A stretch of DNA of 62,041 nt from positions 1 through 62,041 of the forward strand of contig JAPOYX010000169.1 in NCBI GenBank assembly GCA_026706345.1, in the 5' to 3' direction. The first letter of the stretch is position 1. Every line of letters starts with the position of its first letter. A program made the position numbers and the translations under genes. Below are positions 17,566 to 26,617 of this stretch, piece after piece. The stretch is from Gemmatimonadota bacterium. Its GTDB lineage: Bacteria > JAAXHH01. Below the pieces are notes generated by a model that was not told the DNA's origin, made no database searches, and saw nothing but the letters and a program-made list of their open reading frames with translations.

Positions 17566-17781
17566 TCAACTTCCACCAAAGAAGATCAACTTTATTGCGA
17601 TCATCACTGCTGCAACCGCGACAGGGATTGCTATCCCTATATAGAGATAAACATCCGCTTTAGTGAGCAGATGTGCTGTATGTTCTTTTACTGCGGCTAT
17701 CTCCCTCTCAAGGGATCTCATGTCATCCCTGGTAGCTAGAGGTCCAAGCTTAGCGTCCCGTGTTGTATCGCATATCCGCAT
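17566..17781 (-). CDS. Small coiled-coil/membrane protein, hypothetical
   Basis: 71 residues from the ATG at 17781 (other in-frame starts exist at 17850 and 17718). A charged helix (TRDDMRSLEREIAAVKEH) leads to a C-terminal membrane span (YLYIGIAIPVAVAAVMIAIK). The amino-acid pattern is protein-like, not a shadow, and no gene competes on the other strand. The start is uncertain since only a weak AAGG is upstream. It is at the left end of the island and its architecture mirrors, in reverse, the 85-residue protein at 16.1 kb. Confidence 0.5.
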   Translation of the reverse strand: MRICDTTRDAKLGPLATRDDMRSLEREIAAVKEHTAHLLTKADVYLYIGIAIPVAVAAVMIAIKLIFFGGS

Positions 17782-17891
17782 TTCAGGATACCTTGACAAG
17801 TACGTACAAGACCGGTTCATTTTCTCGGATGCGCGTGGAGCAGCGCCCACAGTAGTACACCTCCATCTACTTCACAAGACAGGCAATCCTG

Positions 17892-20675
17892 ATGCGTCTT
17901 TCGTGGAACGAGGTCCGTACACGCGCCGCCGCTTTCGCCGAAGAGTGGCGCGACGCGTCCTACGAGAAGGGCGAGACACAGTCATTTTACAACGACTTCT
18001 TCCAGGTTTTCGGAGTTCGACGACGAAACGTAGCTCGGTACGAAGAGCATGTGAAGAAGCTGAACAACAGCCAGGGCTTCATCGATCTGTTCTGGCCCGG
18101 GGTATTGATCGTCGAGCAGAAGAGCGCCGGCCGCGACCTCGAAAGTGCCTACGAGCAGGCCGGCGACTATTTTGACGCCCTGCCCGATCACGAAAAACCC
18201 CGCTACCTCCTGGTTAGCGACTTTCAGAATTTCGAACTACGAGACCTGGACGAGTCCCGAACCGACTCTTTCGAACTCAAGGACCTTTCTGCCCACGTGG
18301 AGTCATTCGGCTTCATCATGGGCGTGCAGCGCAAGACTTTTCGCGACCAGGATCCGGTCAACATCGAGGCCGCCGAACTGGTTGGAAAGCTGCACGATGC
18401 TCTTGATTCAGTCGGCTACCGGGGAGAAAATCTCGAACGTTTTCTTGTAAGAATCGTCTTTTGTCTCTTCGCAGATGACACCGGTATCTTCGACACGCGC
18501 GATATATTCAGTGACTTCATCGAAACACGCACGAGCGAGGACGGTTCCAACCTGGGCGCGTTGCTGGCCGAACTGTTCCAGGTGCTCGATACGCCGGAGG
18601 GCGAACGCATTTCGACGCGGGACGAAGACCTCGCGCGGTTCCCCTACATCAACGGCGCGTTATTTGACGGGCCATTGCGCATACCCGCCTTCGACGCGTC
18701 TATGCGGCGCCTGTTGCTGGAAGCCTGCAACTTCGACTGGTCGAATATCTCTCCAGCGATCTTTGGCGCATTGTTCCAATCGGTCATGGATCCCGTTGAA
18801 CGCAGGGCTTCAGGGGCGCACTACACTACCGAGAAGAACATCCTCAAGGTAATCGAACCGCTGTTCATGGACGACCTCCGCACGGAGTTCGAGCGGCTCA
18901 GGTCTCGCAAGGACAGCCGGCGCGTCAGCGAACTTCGAAGGTTTCAGAGAAAACTGGTGGACTTGCGGTTCTTCGACCCGGCATGCGGCTGCGGCAACTT
19001 CCTCATCATAGCCTACCGGGAATTGCGGCTGCTAGAGATGGACGTGATCAGGGAGATCAGGACAGCGACCGGCGCCAGCGGACAGGCAATGCTGGACGTA
19101 GAGTTGATTTCGCTCGTCAACGTGGATCAGTTCTACGGTATCGAGTTGGGTGAGTTCTCTGCTCGTATAGCCGAGACGGCATTGTGGATGATGGATCACA
19201 TCATGAACAACAGGCTCAGCCTGGAGTTCGGCCAGACCTATACCCGCATCCCGCTGAGCACTTCTCCTCATATCGTCCAGGGAGATGCGTTAGAAATAGA
19301 TTGGGCGACGATTTTACCGCCCGAAGAGTGTTCGTATGTACTTGGAAATCCTCCATTTGGTGGATTTGTGATGCGCGATGAGAAAAAGCAGTTACAGACT
19401 AAGGCTTTAATGACCAAGCTTGGCACCGGTGGTTCACGTCTTGACTATGTAGCCGCATGGTTCTTAAAAGCGGGTGCGTATTACAAAGGAAAGCAGGCAC
19501 GAATTGCTTTTGTCGCAACTAACTCTATCACTCAGGGCGAGCAGGTAGCTCAACTCTGGCCGGCGTTATTCGATCGGTACAATCTTGAAATAACATTTGG
19601 TCACAGGACCTTCCCTTGGGGTTCAGATGCCAAGGGGAAAGCTCATGTACATGTCGTAATCGTCGGCATGTCTGACCGTGAATCCACACCGCCTAGACGT
19701 CAGCTCTTCTCCTACGAGAATCCTGGTGATGAGCCCGAGTCAATCGAACCCAGCTACATTAGTCCGTATCTCTTGGATACTAGCCAACTCAATAACCATC
19801 ATCTCGTGGTCAAACGGCAACGAAACTCGATATCCGGTCTTCCCAAAATCGGAGTCGGCACAAAGCCCGTCGACGATGGGCACTACATTCTCAATAGAGA
19901 AGAACGAGAGGAATTCTTAGTGTGGGAGCCCCAAGCCGAAATGTTGCTCAGGCCCTTCATCGGTGGGCGAGAATATATCAATGGCGTTGAGCGTTGGCTG
20001 CTCCATGTAGATGAAGAGTCGCCCTCTGTTTTGCGGTCACTACCGAGCGTTATGAACCGAATCCGCGCTGTGAAGGAATTCAGGTTAAGGTATGCAGGGA
20101 AACTGGGTAACTCACTAGCTGAACGACCCACAAAGTACCATGTCGCCGTCGTTCCGACGACCGATTTTCTGGTCATACCGGAAGTAAGCTCCGAGCGACG
20201 GCAGTACACGCCTATAGGTTATTTGAAGCCGCCTGCTATTCCAAGCAATCAGCTACTGGTCGTTCAAGATGCGACGTTAACTCTTTTTGCCTTGTTAACC
20301 TCGGCCATGCATATGGCTTGGATGCGTCATGTCGGCGGAAGACTGAAAAGCGATTATCGCTATTCTAGTGGCTTAGTTTACAATTCTTTTCCTACACCGG
20401 TCGATTTCAGGGAAGAGAATGAAGAACTTTCTAAACTTGAGCCGTATGCCCAGGCCGTGCTTGATGCCCGTAATGCCCATCCTGGCGCGATAATGGCTGA
20501 CCTTTATGATCCAGATCTAATGCCCTCCGACCTGCGCCGTGCACATCAGGCACTTGACCGCGCTGTAGATCGGTTCTATCGTCCAAAACGTTTTGCCTCA
20601 GAACGAGAGCGGGTCGAGCATCTTTTTGTGCTTTATGAGAGGACGCGGATGCCGCTCGAATTGAGGAACTACTGA
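17892..20675 (+). CDS. Type IIL (MmeI-like) single-chain restriction endonuclease-methyltransferase
   Basis: 927 residues in MmeI order. An N-terminal PD-(D/E)XK nuclease has Asp65, nine residues, then Glu75-Gln-Lys77 (IVEQKSAG), the same D-x9-ExK spacing as MmeI. A helical spacer (about 160-300) follows, then the gamma-class N6-adenine methyltransferase with SAM motif DPACGCGNF (362-370) and catalytic NPPF (486-489), then a target-recognition region (about 640-830) and a C-terminal helical tail. One polypeptide recognises, hemimethylates and cuts about 20 bp away in this family; no separate methylase is needed. Codon use is less GC-rich than the flanking genes, especially in the recognition domain. 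Convergent with the signalling operon. Confidence 0.93.
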   Translation: MRLSWNEVRTRAAAFAEEWRDASYEKGETQSFYNDFFQVFGVRRRNVARYEEHVKKLNNSQGFIDLFWPGVLIVEQKSAGRDLESAYEQAGDYFDALPDHEKPRYLLVSDFQNFELRDLDESRTDSFELKDLSAHVESFGFIMGVQRKTFRDQDPVNIEAAELVGKLHDALDSVGYRGENLERFLVRIVFCLFADDTGIFDTRDIFSDFIETRTSEDGSNLGALLAELFQVLDTPEGERISTRDEDLARFPYINGALFDGPLRIPAFDASMRRLLLEACNFDWSNISPAIFGALFQSVMDPVERRASGAHYTTEKNILKVIEPLFMDDLRTEFERLRSRKDSRRVSELRRFQRKLVDLRFFDPACGCGNFLIIAYRELRLLEMDVIREIRTATGASGQAMLDVELISLVNVDQFYGIELGEFSARIAETALWMMDHIMNNRLSLEFGQTYTRIPLSTSPHIVQGDALEIDWATILPPEECSYVLGNPPFGGFVMRDEKKQLQTKALMTKLGTGGSRLDYVAAWFLKAGAYYKGKQARIAFVATNSITQGEQVAQLWPALFDRYNLEITFGHRTFPWGSDAKGKAHVHVVIVGMSDRESTPPRRQLFSYENPGDEPESIEPSYISPYLLDTSQLNNHHLVVKRQRNSISGLPKIGVGTKPVDDGHYILNREEREEFLVWEPQAEMLLRPFIGGREYINGVERWLLHVDEESPSVLRSLPSVMNRIRAVKEFRLRYAGKLGNSLAERPTKYHVAVVPTTDFLVIPEVSSERRQYTPIGYLKPPAIPSNQLLVVQDATLTLFALLTSAMHMAWMRHVGGRLKSDYRYSSGLVYNSFPTPVDFREENEELSKLEPYAQAVLDARNAHPGAIMADLYDPDLMPSDLRRAHQALDRAVDRFYRPKRFASERERVEHLFVLYERTRMPLELRNY

Positions 20676-20865
20676 TCAGATCGGTTGTTCGAGGGGGAAG
20701 TATGATGTGGGGGTGGTTTAATCTTCTGATTGACTCGTTTGAGGGGGGCTCGCATCTTTATTCTTACTATCCACTTAAGCCGGTCTGCAACTTCGTATCC
20801 TTCCCTTGTAACCAAAATGACTCGCTTCCGAGTGCCTTTCAAAACGTTACACCATGGCGCCTTCT

Positions 20866-22665
20866 CTACACTGGTCCTTGATCGGCATCTGAGCTTGCAG
20901 GTACCTCAGTGGAGTGCCCGAAATAATGATCGAAGGCGGTTCGTGCCTGATATTGGGTAAACTTCGTAAGCAACGCACCCGACCACGGTTGTCGAAGTCG
21001 CAACATCCGCTTTACGCCGTACTTTAAGATCTTGCCGGTTACGATTGGCCCGAACTTCAGAGAGGTGGTCGATCCCGGCAAGGCAAGTGAGGGTGTTTCT
21101 TCGTCGAGATCCTTATTTTTCAGTTCTTCATACCGATCCAGCGCCTTGTCATAGAAACTGCGTAACTTCTGGTAACGCTTTTCCCAAGGTTCAATCAGCA
21201 ACGCTGGACATTCCGCGTTCACATCTATCTCAGCTGAGCCTTCCTCGCATACCGCGCAAAGATCCAGTACGACAAGCGGTACTTGATAAACTCTCGCGAG
21301 ATTGGCGAACGCAGAGCTGCCAGTTTCTTCCTCGTAGAAAGGAAGTTCTTCCCAGTTTTCCCGTTTCTCGGTGCAGCCGAACACCAACTCCACCACAGCC
21401 GCCATACGTCCAAACTTTTTGTCCTCGTAGTTTCGCATTCCGTCCTTGCGGACCATCAGGTCACACGGTTGTGCAAGCAGGATGTAATACTTTTCATTCG
21501 TACTGAACCAAAAGACGTCACCGATATCTATCGGTGTGTGAAAACGGTTTAGTTCGTCGTCCGAGTCGTAAATCTCGAATCGTTGTATTCGCAACGATTC
21601 GTCTGAGTCGTTGTCGCCGTCAAGAGCTGTAGCGATTGCCTCGGGGGCGGCACTCAACCTTCGTGCAGCCGCAACCGAATCGGGCATGTCCTGATCCTGG
21701 AGCAAACGCGAACGCGCCTCTCGTTGCATAAGAATATGGAAAATCCGGAGCAGCGTTTCAGGTTCCCAAATTCCTTCTTTTCGCGAAGACGCGAACACCA
21801 TCCTGTCAAAATCCAAGACTGACAGAGACTCCATCGCCTTTTTTGCTTCGCTGAGAGAATCCTTAAAGATCGACCAAGCCTTGCTTTTCACACGCGCATA
21901 GCGGCCGCTCAAGGCCGTCAAACGCAACATGCCCAGAAACCCGTAGTAATTCGGCGGGTCTTGCAGCCGTCCCTTCGAGATAACAACGAATCGGTCGCGC
22001 TCAAGGCCGTGTTCCTCTGACAGGTTGACCCACGCTTCAAACTCGTCATTCAAAGGAACCGTGTGGCTAATCAGACCGACGTATCCAATGTTTGTGGACT
22101 GCGCCTCGTGTATCTGTTTCAAGCCCTCGTTCTCAGCCTCTGGCTCTTCCCGGCTAAAGTCTCGATCAAAAAGCACCAATGTGTTCTGGGCCTTCGCACC
22201 CTTGAGAAGGGTGGTCCCTTTCTCCCTCCACTCACTCAGGGAAAGCAGAACGAAGTCAAGTCCCGCAAGTCCACCCAGGATTTCCTCGAGCGAACCCGCC
22301 GCCTTGAAGTCATCGGCCGCCGTCTCATCCTGCCCGGTTTCGCCATCTGCTAAGGATGCAGACGACGCGGCATGCAACTTGCGGGCCTCCACTACCACAC
22401 GCCTCCGCTCCGTGTTATTCAGTTTCTCCCAAGTTTCTCTAACTTCATCAGTCCATACCGCATGCGGAGCGTCAAAGTAAATCTCTTCTAAATGAGGCAG
22501 CCGCGACGACTCTGCGGGCACCAATTCTGAACATATCCCCAACAACTCCTCGACGTTGGCCGCGTATTCGTCATCTATTACCACGACTCGAGATATCCCT
22601 ACGGTATCGAGAAGTTTCTTAGCATCCCTTCGGACTTTATTCAGCACCTCCGCTGCACTATTCAC
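20866..22665 (-). CDS. Divergent response-receiver domain protein with C-terminal effector of unknown function
   Basis: 599 residues from a GTG at 22665, chosen because GGGAG lies six bases upstream and the start then overlaps the kinase stop by eight bases. The N-terminal domain looks like a receiver: acidic pair in VVVIDDEY (Asp31-Asp32), a putative phosphoacceptor in LVLFDRDF (Asp167 or Asp169), a hydroxyl residue in GLISHT (Ser200/Thr202) and the lysine in FVVISKG (Lys231). About 100 residues are inserted between the acidic pair and the phosphoacceptor. The remainder (about 240-599) holds a conserved-looking IGDVFWF, then YYILLAQPCDLMVRKDG, of unknown role. It resembles the response receiver domain family seen in conflict loci. 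Probable partner of the upstream kinase. Confidence 0.72.
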   Translation of the reverse strand: MNSAAEVLNKVRRDAKKLLDTVGISRVVVIDDEYAANVEELLGICSELVPAESSRLPHLEEIYFDAPHAVWTDEVRETWEKLNNTERRRVVVEARKLHAASSASLADGETGQDETAADDFKAAGSLEEILGGLAGLDFVLLSLSEWREKGTTLLKGAKAQNTLVLFDRDFSREEPEAENEGLKQIHEAQSTNIGYVGLISHTVPLNDEFEAWVNLSEEHGLERDRFVVISKGRLQDPPNYYGFLGMLRLTALSGRYARVKSKAWSIFKDSLSEAKKAMESLSVLDFDRMVFASSRKEGIWEPETLLRIFHILMQREARSRLLQDQDMPDSVAAARRLSAAPEAIATALDGDNDSDESLRIQRFEIYDSDDELNRFHTPIDIGDVFWFSTNEKYYILLAQPCDLMVRKDGMRNYEDKKFGRMAAVVELVFGCTEKRENWEELPFYEEETGSSAFANLARVYQVPLVVLDLCAVCEEGSAEIDVNAECPALLIEPWEKRYQKLRSFYDKALDRYEELKNKDLDEETPSLALPGSTTSLKFGPIVTGKILKYGVKRMLRLRQPWSGALLTKFTQYQARTAFDHYFGHSTEVPASSDADQGPV

Positions 22666-25162
22666 CGGTTGCTCCCGACAGGTCGAGTTCGAATACATAC
22701 CTCCTGCCGCGTTCGTTGCGATCTGCCAGAAGCACAAGATCGCAGGACTCCGAGTCAAGAAGTTGGCGGCAGACATACAGACCCAATCCTCTACCTTCCC
22801 CGGTGCGCTTCATCGTTACAAAAGGCTCGAACAGAGAGTCCTCTACACTTTCGTCCACACCTGCACCATTGTCCGCTACCCGCACGTAGGGCTCGGCGAC
22901 GACGATCTTTATCTCACCCGTTTCTACCAAACCAGCACGAATCGCTTCCTTAAGCCAGTACTCCGCGTTTAATACCAAATTGTCAAACACCTGTGTTAAC
23001 TTGCCCTTGTTCATATAAACCGCGAATCCGTTAGATTGGGTTTGCACATCCAGCTTTATTACGTTCTGAGCCAGCCTCTCTTCGTAGAAACCTCCGAACT
23101 CGTTGAAGAAGGCGACTGTGTCGATTCGTTCCCTTCGTTCGCGCAGATAGCGCAAGGAAGGAGTAAGATGAGCGAGTTGCTTACGCATTGCGGCCACACT
23201 GGATCTAACTTCCTCGATAAACGCTATCATCAATGCCCTGCGGGCCCGTCCTTCCATCTCCCGTATCAATACTGAACTCTTTCTCGCGAGCCGATCTGCG
23301 ATGTTGTGTATCTCGTGGGATAGCGCCTCAGCAGTAAGACCCAGGCTAATGCTCTCGTACATGGCGGACAATTGTTCGTTTAAGGCCTCCCAGCGTCGAT
23401 CCAGAACATCTTTCATCGCCTTAAGTTCCGTAGCTTCATCCAGAGCCGAAGAGACCTCGTCTAACAACTCCTCCTCTCTCATCACTTCGTTCGACACAGT
23501 CGAAAGTTCTGCTTCGAGGCTCTCAAGAGCACTCGACTCGGGAGAACCTGCTATGAGTCTCTTGTCCAATTCGTTACGTACCGCACCTAGCATCTTGGCA
23601 GCTCCTGCCGTAGCTTTTGTTAGTGATCCGGTTCTTTGCTGCACCTTAGTTTTTTCCAACGACAGTTTTCCCGCGATGCGGTCGATACGCTGAGTGACCG
23701 CCGAGTGTGGTTCTTCTGGTGTTACCCCTGCTTGCTGGTCACGATGTGCGTTCAGGAAGCTAAGTACACCGCGCCTGAAATAGTTTTGAGCGTCACCCGC
23801 GAACCTGATAAACTCCGTCAACAGTGCAAAAAAGTTTTCGTAGTGAGGGGTCACCAGAAACCCCTCCCGACTCGTAGTCTCCTTGAGGTCCGGGTTATCC
23901 CGCGCACTAATCGCAACGAATCCCAACACGTTTCCAGGTCGCAGGCCGTAATAGGACGTAGCTTCCGTCTGTTGCTTCCCCAAGCCCAGCCAATCTTCTC
24001 CGACGCGGATACCGAACCCATCACGGTATACTCGAATACCGGCGAGGTCCTTAACCAGCTCCCGGTACTCGGATTGCCGGCTCACCGCGTCATCCTTGAA
24101 CTCGGAGCTTTCAAGCGACACAGCATCAACCTCCCCCCGGAAAGGACCTGGACTTACTGCCGACTTCGTGACTCGCCTGATACGGTCCAGATCATCCAGC
24201 GAGCGCTGCGTTCTAAACTCGACGAACCATCCCTCGCGTTCCGAGCGAACAAAGTGCCTTGGTCGGCCCTTGCCTGTCCTACTGGTAAAAAACTCAAATA
24301 GTGCCTCGCCGCTGTCCACTAAGCAAAGTGACTTGAAGAGTTGCTCGTTATCCTTACCACTTGGCTGGAAGAACTTCAGCCGCGCAGTGCCCGATATATC
24401 TAAGACTTGTCCGTCGAACTTGAATACGTACTTCAGCAGTGCTGCTTCGCGCACTTTCTTCGCGATTTCCGCAAGCTCCAGAGTCTTTCCGTCGACTTCC
24501 AAGTGCACGTGGAAATCGTCCGCTTCTTCGAATGGGGAGAGCATTCCCGATAGTTTTCGCTGAAGGTCCAATACATGCTCACTTGCCTGCCACATTTCGC
24601 GTTCACGGAGACCCGACAGAATGAGCTTTGTCCCGTGCTGCTTGCCGCACACGTTGTTTCGCTCGAACTGGACTGGCACCTCGCCTAGGTTGGTCGTGTC
24701 GCGGAAGTCCTTCCAAGAGAAGGCGATGTACTGCTCGATATTCGGTTGTTTGCGAGACTGAGTGATGATCTCGACGTTATGCGCCAGCCTTTGACTACCC
24801 AACCGCCCTAGACCTTTGTCTCCTATGGGTGTTCGTCCTCGAAGAGTCTCTCGCCCTGCGTCCTTCTGCTCTCGTTTTGGAGAGTTCGCGATGGTGAGCC
24901 AGCCACGCCGAATTGTTTCCTCGTCCATACCATTGCCGTTGTCCTCGACGAGAATCGACCCTGCGGCGTCAGAATACCCCCGTCCCAATTTGTTCTCAGC
25001 GCGAGTATCGATAGTTACGTTCACCCAAGTGGCGTCAGCGTCGTAGCTGTTCTTCACAAGCTCCACGAGCGCCTGAACGACGTCCGTAATGAGTTCCTCG
25101 CCAAGTCGAAAGACTACTGCCGCGTTGATGTCGAATCGAGGTTGAAAGCGTTCTTCTGCCAA
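22658..25162 (-). CDS. Dual-GHKL ATPase: MORC/Hsp90-like N-terminal module plus C-terminal histidine kinase module
   Basis: 834 residues with two separate GHKL ATP-binding modules. The first (about 10-250) has ALVELVKNSYDAD (Glu34, Asn38), DNGNGM (74-79) and GDKGLGRLG (114-122), as in Hsp90/MutL/MORC ATPases. Residues 250-490 resemble a transducer-type domain. A coiled coil follows (about 500-600). The C-terminal module is a histidine kinase: H-box LSHEIHN with His616, N-box FDNLVLNAEYW (Asn728, Asn732), G1 ADNGAG (764-768), F-box FEPFVTM and G2 GRGLGL (790-795). No membrane segment, so the stimulus is intracellular. The gene starts nine bases after the methyltransferase stop and overlaps the receiver gene. 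MORC-like ATPases are known beside restriction-modification genes. Confidence 0.9.
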   Translation of the reverse strand: MAEERFQPRFDINAAVVFRLGEELITDVVQALVELVKNSYDADATWVNVTIDTRAENKLGRGYSDAAGSILVEDNGNGMDEETIRRGWLTIANSPKREQKDAGRETLRGRTPIGDKGLGRLGSQRLAHNVEIITQSRKQPNIEQYIAFSWKDFRDTTNLGEVPVQFERNNVCGKQHGTKLILSGLREREMWQASEHVLDLQRKLSGMLSPFEEADDFHVHLEVDGKTLELAEIAKKVREAALLKYVFKFDGQVLDISGTARLKFFQPSGKDNEQLFKSLCLVDSGEALFEFFTSRTGKGRPRHFVRSEREGWFVEFRTQRSLDDLDRIRRVTKSAVSPGPFRGEVDAVSLESSEFKDDAVSRQSEYRELVKDLAGIRVYRDGFGIRVGEDWLGLGKQQTEATSYYGLRPGNVLGFVAISARDNPDLKETTSREGFLVTPHYENFFALLTEFIRFAGDAQNYFRRGVLSFLNAHRDQQAGVTPEEPHSAVTQRIDRIAGKLSLEKTKVQQRTGSLTKATAGAAKMLGAVRNELDKRLIAGSPESSALESLEAELSTVSNEVMREEELLDEVSSALDEATELKAMKDVLDRRWEALNEQLSAMYESISLGLTAEALSHEIHNIADRLARKSSVLIREMEGRARRALMIAFIEEVRSSVAAMRKQLAHLTPSLRYLRERRERIDTVAFFNEFGGFYEERLAQNVIKLDVQTQSNGFAVYMNKGKLTQVFDNLVLNAEYWLKEAIRAGLVETGEIKIVVAEPYVRVADNGAGVDESVEDSLFEPFVTMKRTGEGRGLGLYVCRQLLDSESCDLVLLADRNERGRRYVFELDLSGATGE

Positions 25163-25171
25163 GGTCGTACC

Positions 25172-26617
25172 CTATGCCTTCCTAAACACGAGGATCGCCT
25201 CCGCACGCATCGTGTTCGCGATGGAGTTCCTCGTCGCCATCCTCTTACTCGGGATTTTCCGCTCCAATTTCGTCACTGGACGACACCCTTTGGCCACAAG
25301 CAATTCCTCAAGTATGGCGTCGGTCGGAATCGGCTCACCGCCGACCCGTCTATTTCCGATTGTCCAGATCAAATACGCTCCAGATCTGAGCACGGCGACA
25401 GCAGACCGAAGAGCACGGTCCAGGTCACGACAAAAAGCAGCAACTCGCTTCCCTCTGTCTGGTGGAAACGCTTCAAGTCTGCTCAACGTGTGCTTTAGAC
25501 TCGGGCTGATTTCAAGCAAATGCTTGGCCTCTTGAACTGCCTTCCTCCGCAACCCACCCAGACTCTGTGTGTCGATCTCATGGGTAGTACGAAGGCAGCA
25601 GGCGTGGGCACCCTCGTCGATATCCTCCAAATCTATCCACTGAAGTGGGAGGTAGGAGTACTGACCATATGGCACAGTCGTCGTATTGTCTCCATAAGGC
25701 GGCGATGTGATTAACAGGTCTTGTAGACGCGCGCCGGGCCTCAACTTCGTCGAATCACACAATCGAATCTCCAGATCGCCCCGATAATACCCGTTGGTGG
25801 TCAAGCGTCTGGATTCCCGTAAAACTTCCGCCTCTTCGTTAAGGCGCGTAGTCATGTCGGATACGACCGTAGCGAAGGTTTCTAGCGGATTGACATTTCG
25901 AGACTCTATATCTACTTTATTCCGGACATGTAACTTGAATGTGGAGGTGCGCGAGTTGCTCGTCAGCCTGACCGTCTCCGCAAGACCGGTCCAAAGCACG
26001 CGGCGACACCAACCGTGATCTACGTAGCGTATCGCTCGACGAATGCGAGAAAGTTGGTTAATGGCGACCGCGCAGAACCACTTATTCAAACCTGGGAACT
26101 CCGCCTCAATCTTACTGCCTCGATCCGCACTCGCGCGTTCGACAACCTCCTTGGCGATGTTCTCAAGTCTATGGACGTGGAATGGCCCTGCCTTCGTCCG
26201 GCACAACAGCACCGCAAGAGGGTTGATGTCTTGTCCCTCATAATTCAACCCTAGGCGCATACTTTCAACTAGCGTGGTTCCAGAACCGGCGAACGGGTCA
26301 AACACTCGCGTCACTCGCCTATCGACCCCCGTCACGACCTTGATAAGCACAGCCTGCATTCCAGGTACCATCATCGCGGGGTACTGCGTCAAGCCCTGGC
26401 TTTGTCCCCGTGCCGCCCGCCCCCTGAATGCCCAGTAGTCCTCGTCTGCATGGGACAATCGGTGGAGTTCGTTGGCAATTCTGTCGTCGGTCGAAGCACT
26501 CAAGTCGGTGTAATCATCTTCTTCCAGTCCGTCCACCTCACCGAGCACCGGTTCGCGCTGACTCGTTTGACCCACCCTCGTAGCCGTACAGTCTTTGGTC
26601 ATCTCAAGGATTGACAT
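25172..26617 (-). CDS. Site-specific DNA methyltransferase (N4-cytosine/N6-adenine type)
   Basis: 481 residues from the ATG at 26617, with AGGGG ten bases upstream; a GTG 33 bases earlier is in frame. The SAM motif is FDPFAGSGTTL (about 106-116) and the catalytic motif is TSPPYG (304-309); SPPY is typical of amino-methyltransferases, often N4-cytosine. About 190 residues lie between the two motifs and are probably the target-recognition region. Motif I precedes motif IV. It is the first gene of a tight operon with the dual-GHKL kinase and receiver protein. No nuclease is encoded in this operon, which is unusual for a restriction locus. Confidence 0.9.
   Translation of the reverse strand: MSILEMTKDCTATRVGQTSQREPVLGEVDGLEEDDYTDLSASTDDRIANELHRLSHADEDYWAFRGRAARGQSQGLTQYPAMMVPGMQAVLIKVVTGVDRRVTRVFDPFAGSGTTLVESMRLGLNYEGQDINPLAVLLCRTKAGPFHVHRLENIAKEVVERASADRGSKIEAEFPGLNKWFCAVAINQLSRIRRAIRYVDHGWCRRVLWTGLAETVRLTSNSRTSTFKLHVRNKVDIESRNVNPLETFATVVSDMTTRLNEEAEVLRESRRLTTNGYYRGDLEIRLCDSTKLRPGARLQDLLITSPPYGDNTTTVPYGQYSYLPLQWIDLEDIDEGAHACCLRTTHEIDTQSLGGLRRKAVQEAKHLLEISPSLKHTLSRLEAFPPDRGKRVAAFCRDLDRALRSAVAVLRSGAYLIWTIGNRRVGGEPIPTDAILEELLVAKGCRPVTKLERKIPSKRMATRNSIANTMRAEAILVFRKA

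Noticed and set aside
20676-20865. Rho-independent terminator between the convergent MmeI-type and receiver genes
   Set aside because: No stem of adequate length followed by a T-run was found.
17892-26617. Assignment of the island as a complete DISARM or BREX system
   Set aside because: There is no helicase, phospholipase-D protein, BrxL, PglZ or DUF1998 gene; the large methyltransferase fits MmeI by nuclease spacing and length.
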